A stretch of DNA of 64,000 nucleotides from Bog-473 sp963756025 (GCA_963756025.1 CAVWMF010000005.1:310001-374000); one strand, 5' to 3'; shown: positions 45,363 through 54,031, counted from the first letter of the stretch. Notes: generated by a model not told the origin, from the sequence alone. Numbers and translations are program-made.

Positions 45363-46889
45363 GCGCCCCGACCGGCGGCTGGCCTCCCGTGGTCGCCGAT
45401 CTCCTCCCTCGATGTGATTTTCCGCCACGGGCCTCGGTCCTGCGTTGCGCCGTCTCGGGGGGAGCCGATTCTCTGGCGCTGCTGGTCCTGGCCGTCGCCG
45501 CCGGTTGCACGGTTACCGCGATCCACGTCGACCATGGACTGCGTCCCGGAGTCTGCGGCCGAAGCGGCGGTGGTAGAAGACGCAGCCGCACTCGTCGGGG
45601 CGAAATTCGTCGCGGAGACGGTGTCGGTCGCCGCCGGCCCGAATCTCGAGGCGCGGGCCCGCGCCGCCCGCTTCGCGGTGTTGCCCGGGGCGGTGGCGAC
45701 GGGCCACACGATGGACGATCAGGCAGAGACGATCCTCCTCAACCTCTTGAGGGGTTCGGGCGCCGACGGGTTGGCCGGTATGGAGCCCGGGTACCGGCAT
45801 CCGCTGTTGGGACTCCGGCGCCACGAGACGCACGCGGTGTGCGCGGCCATGGGGCTGACGCCGGTCCACGACGCCAGCAACGATGACCCGGCCTTCTTGC
45901 GCAACCGGGTCCGTCACGAGCTTCTGCCCCTGTGTGCCGACGTGGCGGGGAGGGATCCCGTGCCTCTGTTGGCCCGGCAGGCCGCCGTGCTGCGCGACGA
46001 GGTGTCGCTGCTCAATGCGCTGGCGCACCAGGCGGCCCCCGATCCCCAAAACGCCAAGGCGATCGCTGCCCTGCCGACCCCATTGGCCCGCAGAGCGGTC
46101 CGCCGATGGCTCCAGGAAACGAGTGGTTACAGCGGTGACGGCGAAGGCGGCGGCGAGGCGTACCCGCCGTCCCTGGCCGAGGTGGAGCGCGTGATGGCCG
46201 TGGCGTCCGGGGCGGCGGTGGCCACGGAGATCTCCGGTGGCCGCAGGGTTCGCCGCAGCGCCGGCCGGCTTTCGGTGGAGGCGCCGCGCTCGGATAGTGT
46301 CAGCCCGGTGATCCCCGATGAGGCCGGTGACGCGGTCCCGAGCTGGGCCGCGCCGGAGGTGGGTCCGGTGCTCGTCGATCAGTTCCGCCTCGCGGCGCGG
46401 GTGGCCGAGCTGGGCGCGCAGATCACCGAGGACTACGCCGACGACCCGCCGCTGCTGGTGGCCGTCCTGAAAGGCGCCATGCTCTTCATGAGCGACCTCT
46501 GCCGGGCGATCGCCCTGCCGGTCGACGTCGATTTCATGGCCGTCTCCTCGTACGGCAGCGCGACCCGCACCTCAGGCGTGGTCCGGATCGTCAAGGATCT
46601 CGACTCCGAGCTCGAGGGCAGACATGTGCTGGTGGTCGAGGACATCATCGACAGCGGGCTGACCCTCAACTACCTGCGCCACTATCTCCACGCCCGCTCC
46701 CCCAAGAGCGTCGAAGTCTGTGCGTTGCTGGTCAAGGACGGCGAGCAGCGGGTGGAATTGGACCTTCGCTACGTCGGATTCCACATCCCGGCGTCTTTCG
46801 TCGTCGGTTACGGGCTCGATGTGGCGGAGCGTTACCGTAATCTCCCAGGGGTCCACCTCTACGTCGGAACAGACGATGAGGCGACGTGA
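45359..46889 (+). CDS. tilS-hpt: TilS-Hpt fusion (tRNA-Ile lysidine synthetase / hypoxanthine phosphoribosyltransferase), one apparent +1 base
   Basis: Frame one from GTG 45359 gives the TilS start with P-loop AVSGGADSLALL and HVDHGLRP. Then an extra C at 45545-45547 shifts the frame. Removing it gives DHGLRPESAAEAA, the canonical reading, and 509 residues. TilS covers about 1-316 (GHTMDDQAETILLNLLRGSG). Without a stop the chain continues as Hpt (317-509): VVEDIIDSGLTL is the PRPP loop and LLVAVLKGAMLFMSDL the N-part. TilS modifies tRNA-Ile(CAU) to read AUA; Hpt salvages hypoxanthine/guanine. Fusion is known in Listeria. A GTG at 46308 could start a separate Hpt. Confidence 0.82.
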
Positions 46890-46913
46890 AAACGAGCCTA
46901 TGAGGAGGATCCG

Positions 46914-47483
46914 GTGGCGGTAGACGTAAAACGCGTAGAGGCAGCGGTGGCGGAGATACTGAGTGCCATCGGCGAGGACGTCGATCGCGACGGCCTGCTC
47001 AACACCCCCCGCCGGGTGGCCAGCATGTACGAGGAGCTGTTCTCGGGCCTGCATGACGACCCGGCGCGGCATCTCGAGGTCACCTTTGCCGCCGAGCACG
47101 ACGAAATGGTCATGGTGCGTGACATCCCGTTCGCCTCGTTGTGCGAGCACCACCTGGTGCCGTTCCTGGGCAAGGCGCATGTGGCCTACATCCCGGCCGA
47201 GGATGGCCGCATCACGGGTCTTTCCAAGTTGGCCCGGCTCGTCGACGGCTACGCCCGCCGGCTGCAGGTCCAGGAGCGGATGACCACCGAGATCGCCGAT
47301 GCCATCGACAAAGTGCTCGCTCCCCGCGGCGTGCTCGTCGTCATTGAGGCTGAGCACCTGTGCATGTCGATGCGGGGAGTGAAGAAGCCGGGGACGGTAA
47401 CCGTGACCTCGTCGGTGCGCGGCCTCTTCCGCTCCGACGTGGCCACCCGGGCCGAAGCCATGCAATTCATCCGCGGCCACTGA
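46914..47483 (+). CDS. folE: GTP cyclohydrolase I
   Basis: First step of folate synthesis: GTP to dihydroneopterin triphosphate. Zinc ligands are in FASLCEHHLVPF (Cys, His) and AEHLCMSMRG (Cys). NTPRRVASMYEELFSG and GLSKLARLVDGYARR are family motifs. 189 residues. GTG 46914, 24 bases after the tilS-hpt stop, preceded by GAGGAG. In most actinobacteria ftsH lies between hpt and folE; here it does not. Confidence 0.95.
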   Translation: MAVDVKRVEAAVAEILSAIGEDVDRDGLLNTPRRVASMYEELFSGLHDDPARHLEVTFAAEHDEMVMVRDIPFASLCEHHLVPFLGKAHVAYIPAEDGRITGLSKLARLVDGYARRLQVQERMTTEIADAIDKVLAPRGVLVVIEAEHLCMSMRGVKKPGTVTVTSSVRGLFRSDVATRAEAMQFIRGH

Positions 47484-47550
47484 CGCCGATCGGATCCTCC
47501 GGTCAGGGGCTCTCCCGACCGTCGCCGCCCGACCTCTGTCGGTATATTCC

Positions 47551-47608
47551 CTACGGTTGATCGTACTACCTTCGTCGATGACGTGAAGTAATGTTATATA
47601 AACCGTAG
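47551..47608. promoter_or_regulatory. Inverted repeat in the folE-marR gap
   Basis: CTACGGTT (47551-47558) and AACCGTAG (47601-47608) are perfect inverted copies 42 bases apart, within AT-rich DNA (ATGTTATATAAACC). This could be a long-range operator or promoter region for the MarR gene; the wide spacing keeps confidence low. Confidence 0.35.
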
Positions 47609-47627
47609 CTAGCTGACCTCGTAATTG

Positions 47628-47643
47628 GTACGTGATAGCGTAC
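47628..47643. promoter_or_regulatory. Candidate MarR operator
   Basis: GTACG-N6-CGTAC is a perfect inverted repeat five bases before the GTG at 47649 of a MarR-type gene. Spacing and place fit autoregulation. If TTG 47625 were the true start it would lie inside the coding region. Confidence 0.55.
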
Positions 47644-47648
47644 GAATA

Positions 47649-48101
47649 GTGCCCGACCACGAGTTGTTGCAGACGGCCACTGCGGTGCGCCAAGGCGTCA
47701 ATGGCCTCAGCCGGCGGCTGCGCATGGAGCGGCCTGCGTCGGGAGAATCCCTGCTCCACCTTTCGCTCTTGTCCTTTCTCCATCGCCGGGGGCCCATGAC
47801 GGCGGGTCAGCTCGCCGTAGCCCAGCGGGTGCAGCCGCAGTCGCTCACCCGGGCCTTCGCCAGTCTCGAAGGCAGGCAACTGATTATCCGTACTCCGGAC
47901 CCCGGGGATGGCCGGCGCTCTCTGTTGGCCCTCACGCAGAGGGGGCTCGAGGCGCTCCGCGTGGATATGAGCCGACGCGACGCCTGGCTGGCCGAGGCCA
48001 TGGGTGACCACCTCACCACCACCGAGTGCGAACTGCTGCGGCTGGCCAGCGGCCTCCTCGAACGGCTGGCCGAGATCGACGACCCTCTCCCGGTGGCGTG
48101 A
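47649..48101 (+). CDS. MarR-family regulator
   Basis: 150 residues of winged-helix fold. Recognition region: LSLLSFLHRRGPMTAGQLAVAQ, then VQPQSLTRAFASLEGRQLI and the wing RTPDPGDGRRSLLALTQRG. GTG 47649 is used; an in-frame TTG at 47625 would place the palindrome inside the gene. It is followed without a gap by a GT39-like membrane protein, whose expression it may control. The pair interrupts the folE-folP series. Confidence 0.85.
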   Translation: MPDHELLQTATAVRQGVNGLSRRLRMERPASGESLLHLSLLSFLHRRGPMTAGQLAVAQRVQPQSLTRAFASLEGRQLIIRTPDPGDGRRSLLALTQRGLEALRVDMSRRDAWLAEAMGDHLTTTECELLRLASGLLERLAEIDDPLPVA

Positions 48102-48102
48102 G

Positions 48103-50031
48103 TTGACCGGGGAACGGCGCACCGAAGACGGCGATCCGCCGCCGACCCCGCCGCCGACCCCGGCACCGGAGCCCGCACCGGCCGAATCCTCGTGGCGACG
48201 AGTTCTTTTCTTCTGGCGCTCGCCGGAGGGTCAACCACCGTGGGCCCGACCTGCGTTGCTCGTCCTGACCGTCGTGTCCGGATTGGCCTACGGCTGGCGG
48301 ATGGGGTCGAGCATCGAGATCTACTACGCCGCAGCCGTGCGCAGCATGTCCATGAGCTGGCACGACTTCGTCTACGCGGCCTTCGATCCGGCCGGGACCA
48401 TCTCCGTGGACAAGTTGCCCGGTGCCTTCTGGGTCCAGGCCCTCTCCGTCCGGATCTTCGGCGTCCACACGTGGGCCATCGCACTGCCCCAGGTCCTCGA
48501 AGGCTCTCTCAGCGTCCTCGTTCTCTTTCGCACCGTTCGCCGGCTGGCCGGTCCCGCCGCCGGCCTGATCGCGGCCGGCGTTCTGGCTTTCTCCCCGGCG
48601 GTCGTCACCTTGGACCGGGGCAACATCTCCGACACCCTGCTGGTCCTGTTACTGGTGTTGGCGGCCGACTCCACGGTGGCCGCCCTGCAGACGGGACGGT
48701 GGCGCAGCGTGGCCATGGCCGGCTTGTGGGTGGGTTTGGCCTTCCAGGCCAAAATGGTCGAGGCGTGGCTGGTGCTGCCGGCGTTGGCCATGGTGCTTCT
48801 GATCGCGTCCGCCGGCGCCCTGCGGACCCGGTTGCTCCGGGTGCTCGCGATGGTGGTCATCTCCGGCGCGGTCTCGTTCAGTTGGATGCTCTTCGTGACC
48901 CTCAACCCGGCCTCGCAGCGTCCGTACGTCGACGGGAGCCAGCACGACTCCGTCTTCGCCCAGGTGTTCGAGTACAACGGTTTCGGCCGGGTCGGTCAGC
49001 CTTCGCCGAACGTGGAGTTGGGCCGGACCCTCGATATTCCGTTCCTCGCCCGGCCCGAGCCCGGTCCGCGCTGGAACCGGTTGCTGACCGGTTCCTACGG
49101 CCGGGATGCGGGATGGCTCCTCCCGGCATCCTTCCTCGCTCTCGTGGCCGGGCTGGTCGTGCGACGGCGACGGCCCCGCACCGACCCGGTGCGGGCGGGC
49201 ATCGTGCTCTGGGGCACGTGGCTGGTCGTCTTCGGGGTGGCGTTCACGGTCAGCGCCACCATCAACTCGTACTATCTCGCGGCCCTGGCACCCCCAGCGG
49301 CCGGACTGCTCGGGATCGCGTCCGCGTTGGCCTGGGAGAGACGTCATGAGCGGTCCACCCGGGTGGGCCTCCTCGGGATGGTCGTCGTCACGGCCGGCTA
49401 TGCGGTCTGGCTCCTCCCGGACACCGGCACGGGGCTTCCGGGCTGGCTGCGGCCGACGGTGGTGGTGCTCGGCATCGCCGTCGTGGTGGCGCTCGTGGCC
49501 ACCCTGCTCGTGCGCTCACCTCGCAATTTGCGGGTGGTGGCCGTGGTGGGCGTCGGCGTGATCGCAGTCCTGGTCCCAGCGGTGGCCTCGGAGTCCGTGG
49601 TGACCAACACCCTGGGACCGTTCGACACCCCTTTTCAATCCGCGGTAAAAACCCAGTTCACCAGAGCCTTCTTCGGTGCCCCGCTGCAAACGATCTCCTC
49701 CGTGCCCACCCTCGAGCAGGCGCAGGCCGGAGCCCCCGATCTCATTGCGACGCAGACCTCGGTCCTGGCGGCGCCCTTCATCTATGCCACGGGCCAGGAG
49801 GTGCTGCCCATCGGCGGGTACAGCGGACGCAGCCCGGAGCCGTCGGTACGGCGCCTCGCTTCAGAAGTGGCCGCCGGGGATTTCCACCTGGTCATCACGT
49901 CGGCCACCAGTGACGACCCGCGGGTCGCGTGGGTGGCCGCGCACTGCCTCAAGGTCCCCACACCGGCCGGCGCCGCCGGCGCCGGCGTGGCTCTCCCGGT
50001 AGCCATCCACTACTGCGCGCCTCATTCGTAG
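48103..50031 (+). CDS. ArnT/PMT-like (GT39/GT83) membrane glycosyltransferase
   Basis: 642 residues with about 11-13 hydrophobic spans. The first loop has the acidic signature YAAFDPAGTISVDKLPGAFW, and GNISDTLLVLLLVLAADS is the usual second motif. A periplasmic C-domain of about 150 residues ends with a Cys. It would move a sugar from a polyprenyl-phosphate donor to a lipid or protein acceptor outside the membrane. TTG 48103 is the start taken; upstream frames overlap the MarR gene. A Pro-rich N-tail (residues 10-25) precedes the first span. Substrate unknown. Confidence 0.8.
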   Translation: MTGERRTEDGDPPPTPPPTPAPEPAPAESSWRRVLFFWRSPEGQPPWARPALLVLTVVSGLAYGWRMGSSIEIYYAAAVRSMSMSWHDFVYAAFDPAGTISVDKLPGAFWVQALSVRIFGVHTWAIALPQVLEGSLSVLVLFRTVRRLAGPAAGLIAAGVLAFSPAVVTLDRGNISDTLLVLLLVLAADSTVAALQTGRWRSVAMAGLWVGLAFQAKMVEAWLVLPALAMVLLIASAGALRTRLLRVLAMVVISGAVSFSWMLFVTLNPASQRPYVDGSQHDSVFAQVFEYNGFGRVGQPSPNVELGRTLDIPFLARPEPGPRWNRLLTGSYGRDAGWLLPASFLALVAGLVVRRRRPRTDPVRAGIVLWGTWLVVFGVAFTVSATINSYYLAALAPPAAGLLGIASALAWERRHERSTRVGLLGMVVVTAGYAVWLLPDTGTGLPGWLRPTVVVLGIAVVVALVATLLVRSPRNLRVVAVVGVGVIAVLVPAVASESVVTNTLGPFDTPFQSAVKTQFTRAFFGAPLQTISSVPTLEQAQAGAPDLIATQTSVLAAPFIYATGQEVLPIGGYSGRSPEPSVRRLASEVAAGDFHLVITSATSDDPRVAWVAAHCLKVPTPAGAAGAGVALPVAIHYCAPHS

Positions 50032-50106
50032 CCGGAGGCCTCCCGGCCCGAAAAGATCTTGGCGCGGGCGGCCGTCCCCCCGGTGCCGTGGCCTACGCTG
50101 ACGGAC

Positions 50107-50919
50107 GTGCCCGCACCCTGGTCGGATCGCCCTCTCGTCATGGGCATCCTCAATGTGACGCCGGACTCGTTTTCGGACGGGGGGCTCTACCTCCAGGTGG
50201 ATGCCGCCATCGCCCACGGGCTGGACATGGTGGCCCAGGGCGCCGACATTATCGACGTGGGTGGCGAATCCACCAGGCCGGGAGCCGAACCGGTTCCCCA
50301 AGAGGTCGAATTGGCCCGGGTGGTCCCCGTGATCGAGGCCTTGGCGGGCCACGTCCGGGTCTCCATCGACACACAGAAGCCTGACGTGGCCGCGGCGGCG
50401 CTGGAGGCGGGGGCCAGCCTGGTCAACGACGTCACCTCCTCCCTCTTCGAGGTGGCCGCCTCGGCGAACGCGGCATGGGTGGCCGTCCACATGCAGGGTT
50501 CTCCTGCGACCATGCAGGTGGCGCCGCACTACGACAATGTGGTGAACGAGGTCTACGGTTACGTGCTGGAGCGGGCCCGCACGGCCTTGAAGGCCGGCGT
50601 CGACGAGGTCTGGGTGGATCCCGGGATCGGTTTTGGCAAGACGATGGCCCACAATCTCTCGCTCCTCCATCACCTGCCCCAACTCGTCCGGTCGGCCGAG
50701 GCCACCGGGTGCGCGGGCGTCATGGTGGGCACCAGTCGTAAGCGGTTCCTCGGTGTGCTGGCCGCCCCCGGCAGCGTGGAGCCGGCCGGTGTCGAGGACC
50801 GGATCGAAGGATCGCTGGCCACGGCCGCTTTGGCGCTCGTATCGGGGGTCTCCATGGTGCGGGTGCACGACGTTTCGGTCACGGTGCAGGCTGCCCGGCT
50901 GTATGGTCCAGCAGCATGA
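50107..50919 (+). CDS. folP: Dihydropteroate synthase
   Basis: Joins pterin diphosphate and p-aminobenzoate; the target of sulfonamides. Motifs: VMGILNVTPDSFSDGG, DVGGESTRPGAE, VSIDTQKP, VNDVTS, VDPGIGFGKT and GTSRKRFLG. 270 residues. GTG 50107 is used; the frame is open from TTG 50059. Stop overlaps the next gene by four bases. Confidence 0.95.
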   Translation: MPAPWSDRPLVMGILNVTPDSFSDGGLYLQVDAAIAHGLDMVAQGADIIDVGGESTRPGAEPVPQEVELARVVPVIEALAGHVRVSIDTQKPDVAAAALEAGASLVNDVTSSLFEVAASANAAWVAVHMQGSPATMQVAPHYDNVVNEVYGYVLERARTALKAGVDEVWVDPGIGFGKTMAHNLSLLHHLPQLVRSAEATGCAGVMVGTSRKRFLGVLAAPGSVEPAGVEDRIEGSLATAALALVSGVSMVRVHDVSVTVQAARLYGPAA

Positions 50920-51431
50920 AGGGAAAGTGGGCAGCCGGGATCCCGCCGCGGAACTTCACCTGGGTCATGAAGGATCACCTGGCAATCAGTGAACGGCCCG
51001 GGGGCTATGCGCCGAATCACCGCAAGGTGCGCCGCCGGGAGGAGATCATCTGGCTGCGCAACCAGGGATTCGGGCGGGTGATCTCGCTTCTTCCTTCGCC
51101 GCACAACCTCGCCGCCTACGACGACGAGGGCCTGGCATGGGCCCACTATCCCCTACCCAAGGTGGGCGATCCCCGTCCGGTCCTGACCGAATGCTTCCTC
51201 GACATCGATGCCTCGCTGGCCGCCGGCCTGCGCCTGCTGGTGCACCAGGACGAACTGGGCGACCGGGTGATGGGGGTCGTGGCGGGCTACCTGGTGTGGT
51301 CCAAGCGCCTGCACAACCAGCCGCAGGCGGTGGCCCTGGTCGAGCACGTCTGCGGTCACGCCATGGGAGAGCCGGGGCGGGAGCTCCTGGCCACACTGGA
51401 GGGTCCCCCGCGGCGTCCAGCCGAGGCATGA
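50916..51431 (+). CDS. Degenerate dual-specificity-phosphatase-like protein
   Basis: 171 residues. The order GYAPNHRKVRRREEIIWLRN, FGRVISLLPSPHNLAAYDDEG, HYPLPKVGDPRP and LVHQDELGDR matches the cysteine-phosphatase fold up to its active loop. In that loop the CX5R Cys is replaced by Gln (HQDELGDR), so catalysis by the normal route is impossible. It could be a pseudo-phosphatase or a binding protein. It sits in frame with folP and folB through four-base overlaps, so it is made with the folate enzymes. The family assignment is inference from the loop and the N-terminal strands. Confidence 0.5.
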   Translation: MKGKWAAGIPPRNFTWVMKDHLAISERPGGYAPNHRKVRRREEIIWLRNQGFGRVISLLPSPHNLAAYDDEGLAWAHYPLPKVGDPRPVLTECFLDIDASLAAGLRLLVHQDELGDRVMGVVAGYLVWSKRLHNQPQAVALVEHVCGHAMGEPGRELLATLEGPPRRPAEA

Positions 51432-51808
51432 GCGATCGGGGGACCGGAGGGGACCGGATCGAAATCCGGGACCTGCGGGTGGTGGGCGTGCACGGCGTGC
51501 TGCCCGAGGAGCGGGAACGGGCCCAACCATTCTCGCTCGACATCGTGGCGTGGGTCGACATGGCCGCCGCCCAACAGAGCGACGCCCTGGCCGACACGGT
51601 GGATTACGGCGCCCTGGCGCAGACGGCAGCCGACGTCGTGAGCCAGCGGTCCTACCGGCTCCTCGAGGCATTGGCCGGCCGGCTCGCCGACGCCCTGTTG
51701 CTCACCGATCCCCGGCTCACGGCGGTTGAGGTCACGGTGCGCAAGCTGCGCCCTCCTCTCCCCCTCGATGTGGCGTCCACCGGGGTGCGGGTCCTGCGAT
51801 CCCGGTAG
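51428..51808 (+). CDS. folB: Dihydroneopterin aldolase
   Basis: Cleaves dihydroneopterin to 6-hydroxymethyl-dihydropterin. Family signs: IEIRDLRVVGVHGVLPEERE, DTVDYGALAQTAADVV, YRLLEALAGRLADALL, VEVTVRKLRPPLPLDV. The catalytic Lys is in VRKLRPP. 126 residues. ATG 51428 overlaps the previous stop by four bases. folK follows 1.7 kb later, across an inserted pair of genes. Confidence 0.93.
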   Translation: MSDRGTGGDRIEIRDLRVVGVHGVLPEERERAQPFSLDIVAWVDMAAAQQSDALADTVDYGALAQTAADVVSQRSYRLLEALAGRLADALLLTDPRLTAVEVTVRKLRPPLPLDVASTGVRVLRSR

Positions 51809-51838
51809 CTCCGGCGGACGAACGGGCCCCGGGGTGTC

Positions 51839-52285
51839 TCAGTCCTGGCCGAAGAGGGCGACGAGGCGCCCGATCAGACCACCCCCGGCCAGCCGCTCGA
51901 GGGCTTCGGGGATCTCGTCGAACCCGACGCCCTCCGTCTTGATGGCCAGGTCGCCGGCAGCCATGTGGGCGAGGACACCTTCGAGGATGCCGGCGCCGCC
52001 GCCCATGCTGTGCCCCCGGAGGGTGACCGAGCGATGCAAGAGCGCATACGTCGAGAGCGTCATTTCGCTGAGGCCCCGGCCGACCTGGACGACCAGGCCG
52101 CCCCGGCGGACAGCGGTAATGGCGCCGGCGGTCGTTGTGCCGAAACCGGCGAAGTCGACGATGAGATCGAGTTCGTACGGCGCAAGCTCGAGAACGTCGC
52201 TGACCGTCTCGGTGACCCACGGCTCTTTGGCCAGAGGCCACACGTCCTGCCTCGGCTCCGCTGCAAAGATGGCCGTATAGGGCAT
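51839..52285 (-). pseudogene. Fragment of a zinc-type alcohol dehydrogenase (MDR), N-domain missing
   Basis: 148 residues match only the C-terminal coenzyme-binding half of medium-chain dehydrogenases: DLIVDFAGFGTTTAGAITAV, RRGGLVVQVGRG, a TLRGHSMGG turn, and FDEIPEALERL near the end. The catalytic domain with its zinc ligands (residues 1-150 of a usual 340) is absent, and ATG 52285 starts within the fold. It is probably a remnant of a 5'-deleted gene. On the minus strand, between folB and the AAA gene. Confidence 0.7.
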
Positions 52286-52288
52286 CCG

Positions 52289-52313
52289 CTATATGGGGCT
52301 AACGCAGATATAG
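52289..52313. promoter_or_regulatory. AT-rich inverted repeat before the AAA gene
   Basis: CTATAT (52289-52294) and ATATAG (52308-52313) form an inverted repeat with a 13-base gap in AT-rich DNA, ten bases before the ATG at 52323 and next to the divergent dehydrogenase fragment. Candidate promoter or operator. Confidence 0.4.
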
Positions 52314-52322
52314 ATTTCCCGA

Positions 52323-53501
52323 ATGGACCAGGTGCGGAACCCGTACAACCCCGGTGCCGGCGCGAAACCATTCGAGTTGGCCGGGCGGGCCACCGAGGTG
52401 CGTGACATGGACGTGGCCCTCCAGCGGATGCTCGTGGGCCGCACCGCCAAGAGCCAACTGGTCACCGGACTGCGCGGTGTGGGCAAAACGGTCCTGCTGC
52501 ACGAGTTCGGCCGGGTGGCGGCCAGGCGGGGCTTCGTCCACGAGCACATCGAGGTGTATGACGGTGAGCAGCTCCCCCTGCAGCTGGCCGTCGCCTTGCG
52601 CAAGGCCCTGCTCAAGCTGGGAGGAAAGAAGAAGACCAAGGGCGTGGACCGGCGGGCGCTGGGTGTCCTCAAGGCCTTCACCCTGGCCCACCCGGTCGCG
52701 GCCTCCCTCCAGAGCGAGGCCGAGGTGGTTCCGGGCATCGCCGACTCGGGGGACCTGGGGAGCGACCTCGCGGGGCTCTTCGGGGAGGCGGGCGAGGCGG
52801 CCCGGGCCCATGAGGCGGGCATCTTCCTCACGATCGACGAAATGCATCACCTCCCCTCATCCGGCCTCGATGCCCTGCTCCTCGGCCTGCACCGGACGAG
52901 CGAGATGGGCCTTCCTTTTGCGGTGGCCGGCGCCGGCCTCCCCTCACTCGCCGCGGTGAGCGACGAGGCGAGGGGCCACGCCGAGCGGATGTTCCGGTTC
53001 CACCCGATCGGGGCGCTGTCGCCGGACGAATGCAGTACCGCCCTGGTGGCTCCGGCCGCGTCGGAGGGCGTGGGTTGGAAGGGAGCCGCCGTGACGCGGC
53101 TCTTCGAGGTGACCCAGGGCTACCCGTACTTCATTCAGGAGTTCGCCCGGCAGGCCTGGGATCTCGCCGATGAGGGCTCGGACGTGATCCGCCCGGGTGA
53201 TGTCGAGCGCAGCATCCCGCTGGCGATGGCGGAGCTCGACGAGGGTTTCTTCCAGTTCCGGACGGCCAAGACCACCGATCCGGAGCGGAACTACCTTCGG
53301 GCCATGGCTGAACTCGGACCCGGCGTCGTGCGGTCAGCCGACGTGGCGATGCTCCTCCACAAGAAGACCACTCAGGTCGCCCCGGTTCGCGATGCCCTCA
53401 TGAAAAAGGCGATCTGCTTCTCCCCGCGCTTCAACGAGCTCGCCTTCACGTTCCCGATGTTCGACCAGTTCATGAAGCGCTGGCTGCCCGACTTCGCATG
53501 A
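52323..53501 (+). CDS. AAA ATPase, Orc1/STAND-like
   Basis: 392 residues. The N-terminal part has Walker A VTGLRGVGKTVLLHEF (about 48-62) and Walker B FLTIDEMHHL (about 165). Sensor-1-like residues follow near LPFAVAGAGLPSLAAV. The C-terminal part (about 290-390) has a winged-helix-like region (EEGFFQFRT). It resembles predicted ATPases (Archaeal-type AAA, COG1672-like) common in mobile or stress islands. It is the only clear gene between folB and folK and has its own AT-rich upstream. Function unknown; no partner gene beside it. Confidence 0.75.
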   Translation: MDQVRNPYNPGAGAKPFELAGRATEVRDMDVALQRMLVGRTAKSQLVTGLRGVGKTVLLHEFGRVAARRGFVHEHIEVYDGEQLPLQLAVALRKALLKLGGKKKTKGVDRRALGVLKAFTLAHPVAASLQSEAEVVPGIADSGDLGSDLAGLFGEAGEAARAHEAGIFLTIDEMHHLPSSGLDALLLGLHRTSEMGLPFAVAGAGLPSLAAVSDEARGHAERMFRFHPIGALSPDECSTALVAPAASEGVGWKGAAVTRLFEVTQGYPYFIQEFARQAWDLADEGSDVIRPGDVERSIPLAMAELDEGFFQFRTAKTTDPERNYLRAMAELGPGVVRSADVAMLLHKKTTQVAPVRDALMKKAICFSPRFNELAFTFPMFDQFMKRWLPDFA

Positions 53502-53519
53502 CCGCGATGCTCGTGACCT

Positions 53520-53561
53520 CGTCCGCATGACCCCGTCCGCATGACCCCGTCCGCATGACCG
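53520..53561 (+). repeat. Three tandem copies of a 14-bp unit over the folK start
   Basis: CGTCCGCATGACCC repeats at 53520 and 53534, with a third copy at 53548-53561 that differs only in its last base. Each copy carries an ATG (53527, 53541, 53555), in three different frames. Only the third is the folK start. Confidence 0.9.
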
Positions 53562-54031
53562 GGGAGGCACGGCATCGGGCCTTCATCGGGCTCGGGTCCA
53601 ACCTGGGCGACCGGGAGGCCACCCTGCGCCAAGGGGTGGCGGGACTGGAAGCGGCGGGCGATGTCGTGGCCGTCTCACCGCTCTACGAGACCGAGCCGGT
53701 CGGGGGGCCCGAGGATCAAGGTGCCTTCCTCAACCTGGTGGTCGAACTGGAAACGGCGGACAGCCCCAGAGAGCTCCTGCGCCGCTGCCAGGCCCTGGAG
53801 GAGTCGGCCCACCGGGTGCGCACGGTCCGTTGGGGCCCCCGCACGCTCGATGCCGATGTCCTCCTCGTCGATGACCTCACGGTGGACGAGGCCGACCTCG
53901 TCGTCCCGCATCCCCGCATGTGGGAGCGTCGTTTCGTGCTCCAGCCCCTGGCCGACCTGGCGCCGGAGCTCGTTCCGGCCGACCGATTAATTGCCTCTGG
54001 TGGAAAGGTCGCCCGCGTGGGTAATCTGTAG
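53555..54031 (+). CDS. folK: 6-hydroxymethyl-dihydropterin diphosphokinase
   Basis: Transfers diphosphate from ATP to hydroxymethyl-dihydropterin, the step before FolP. Family motifs: AFIGLGSNLGDREATL, SPLYETEPVGGPEDQGAFLNLV and the catalytic RWGPRTLDADVLLVDD, then PHPRMWERRFVLQPLADLAP. 158 residues. ATG 53555 lies in the third copy of a 14-bp repeat, so the ribosome site is unusual. Confidence 0.93.
   Translation: MTGEARHRAFIGLGSNLGDREATLRQGVAGLEAAGDVVAVSPLYETEPVGGPEDQGAFLNLVVELETADSPRELLRRCQALEESAHRVRTVRWGPRTLDADVLLVDDLTVDEADLVVPHPRMWERRFVLQPLADLAPELVPADRLIASGGKVARVGNL

Noticed and set aside
45545..45547. Programmed +1 frameshifting in tilS
   Set aside because: The sequence has no slippery stop or known recoding signal, and the same +1 error occurs in unrelated genes.
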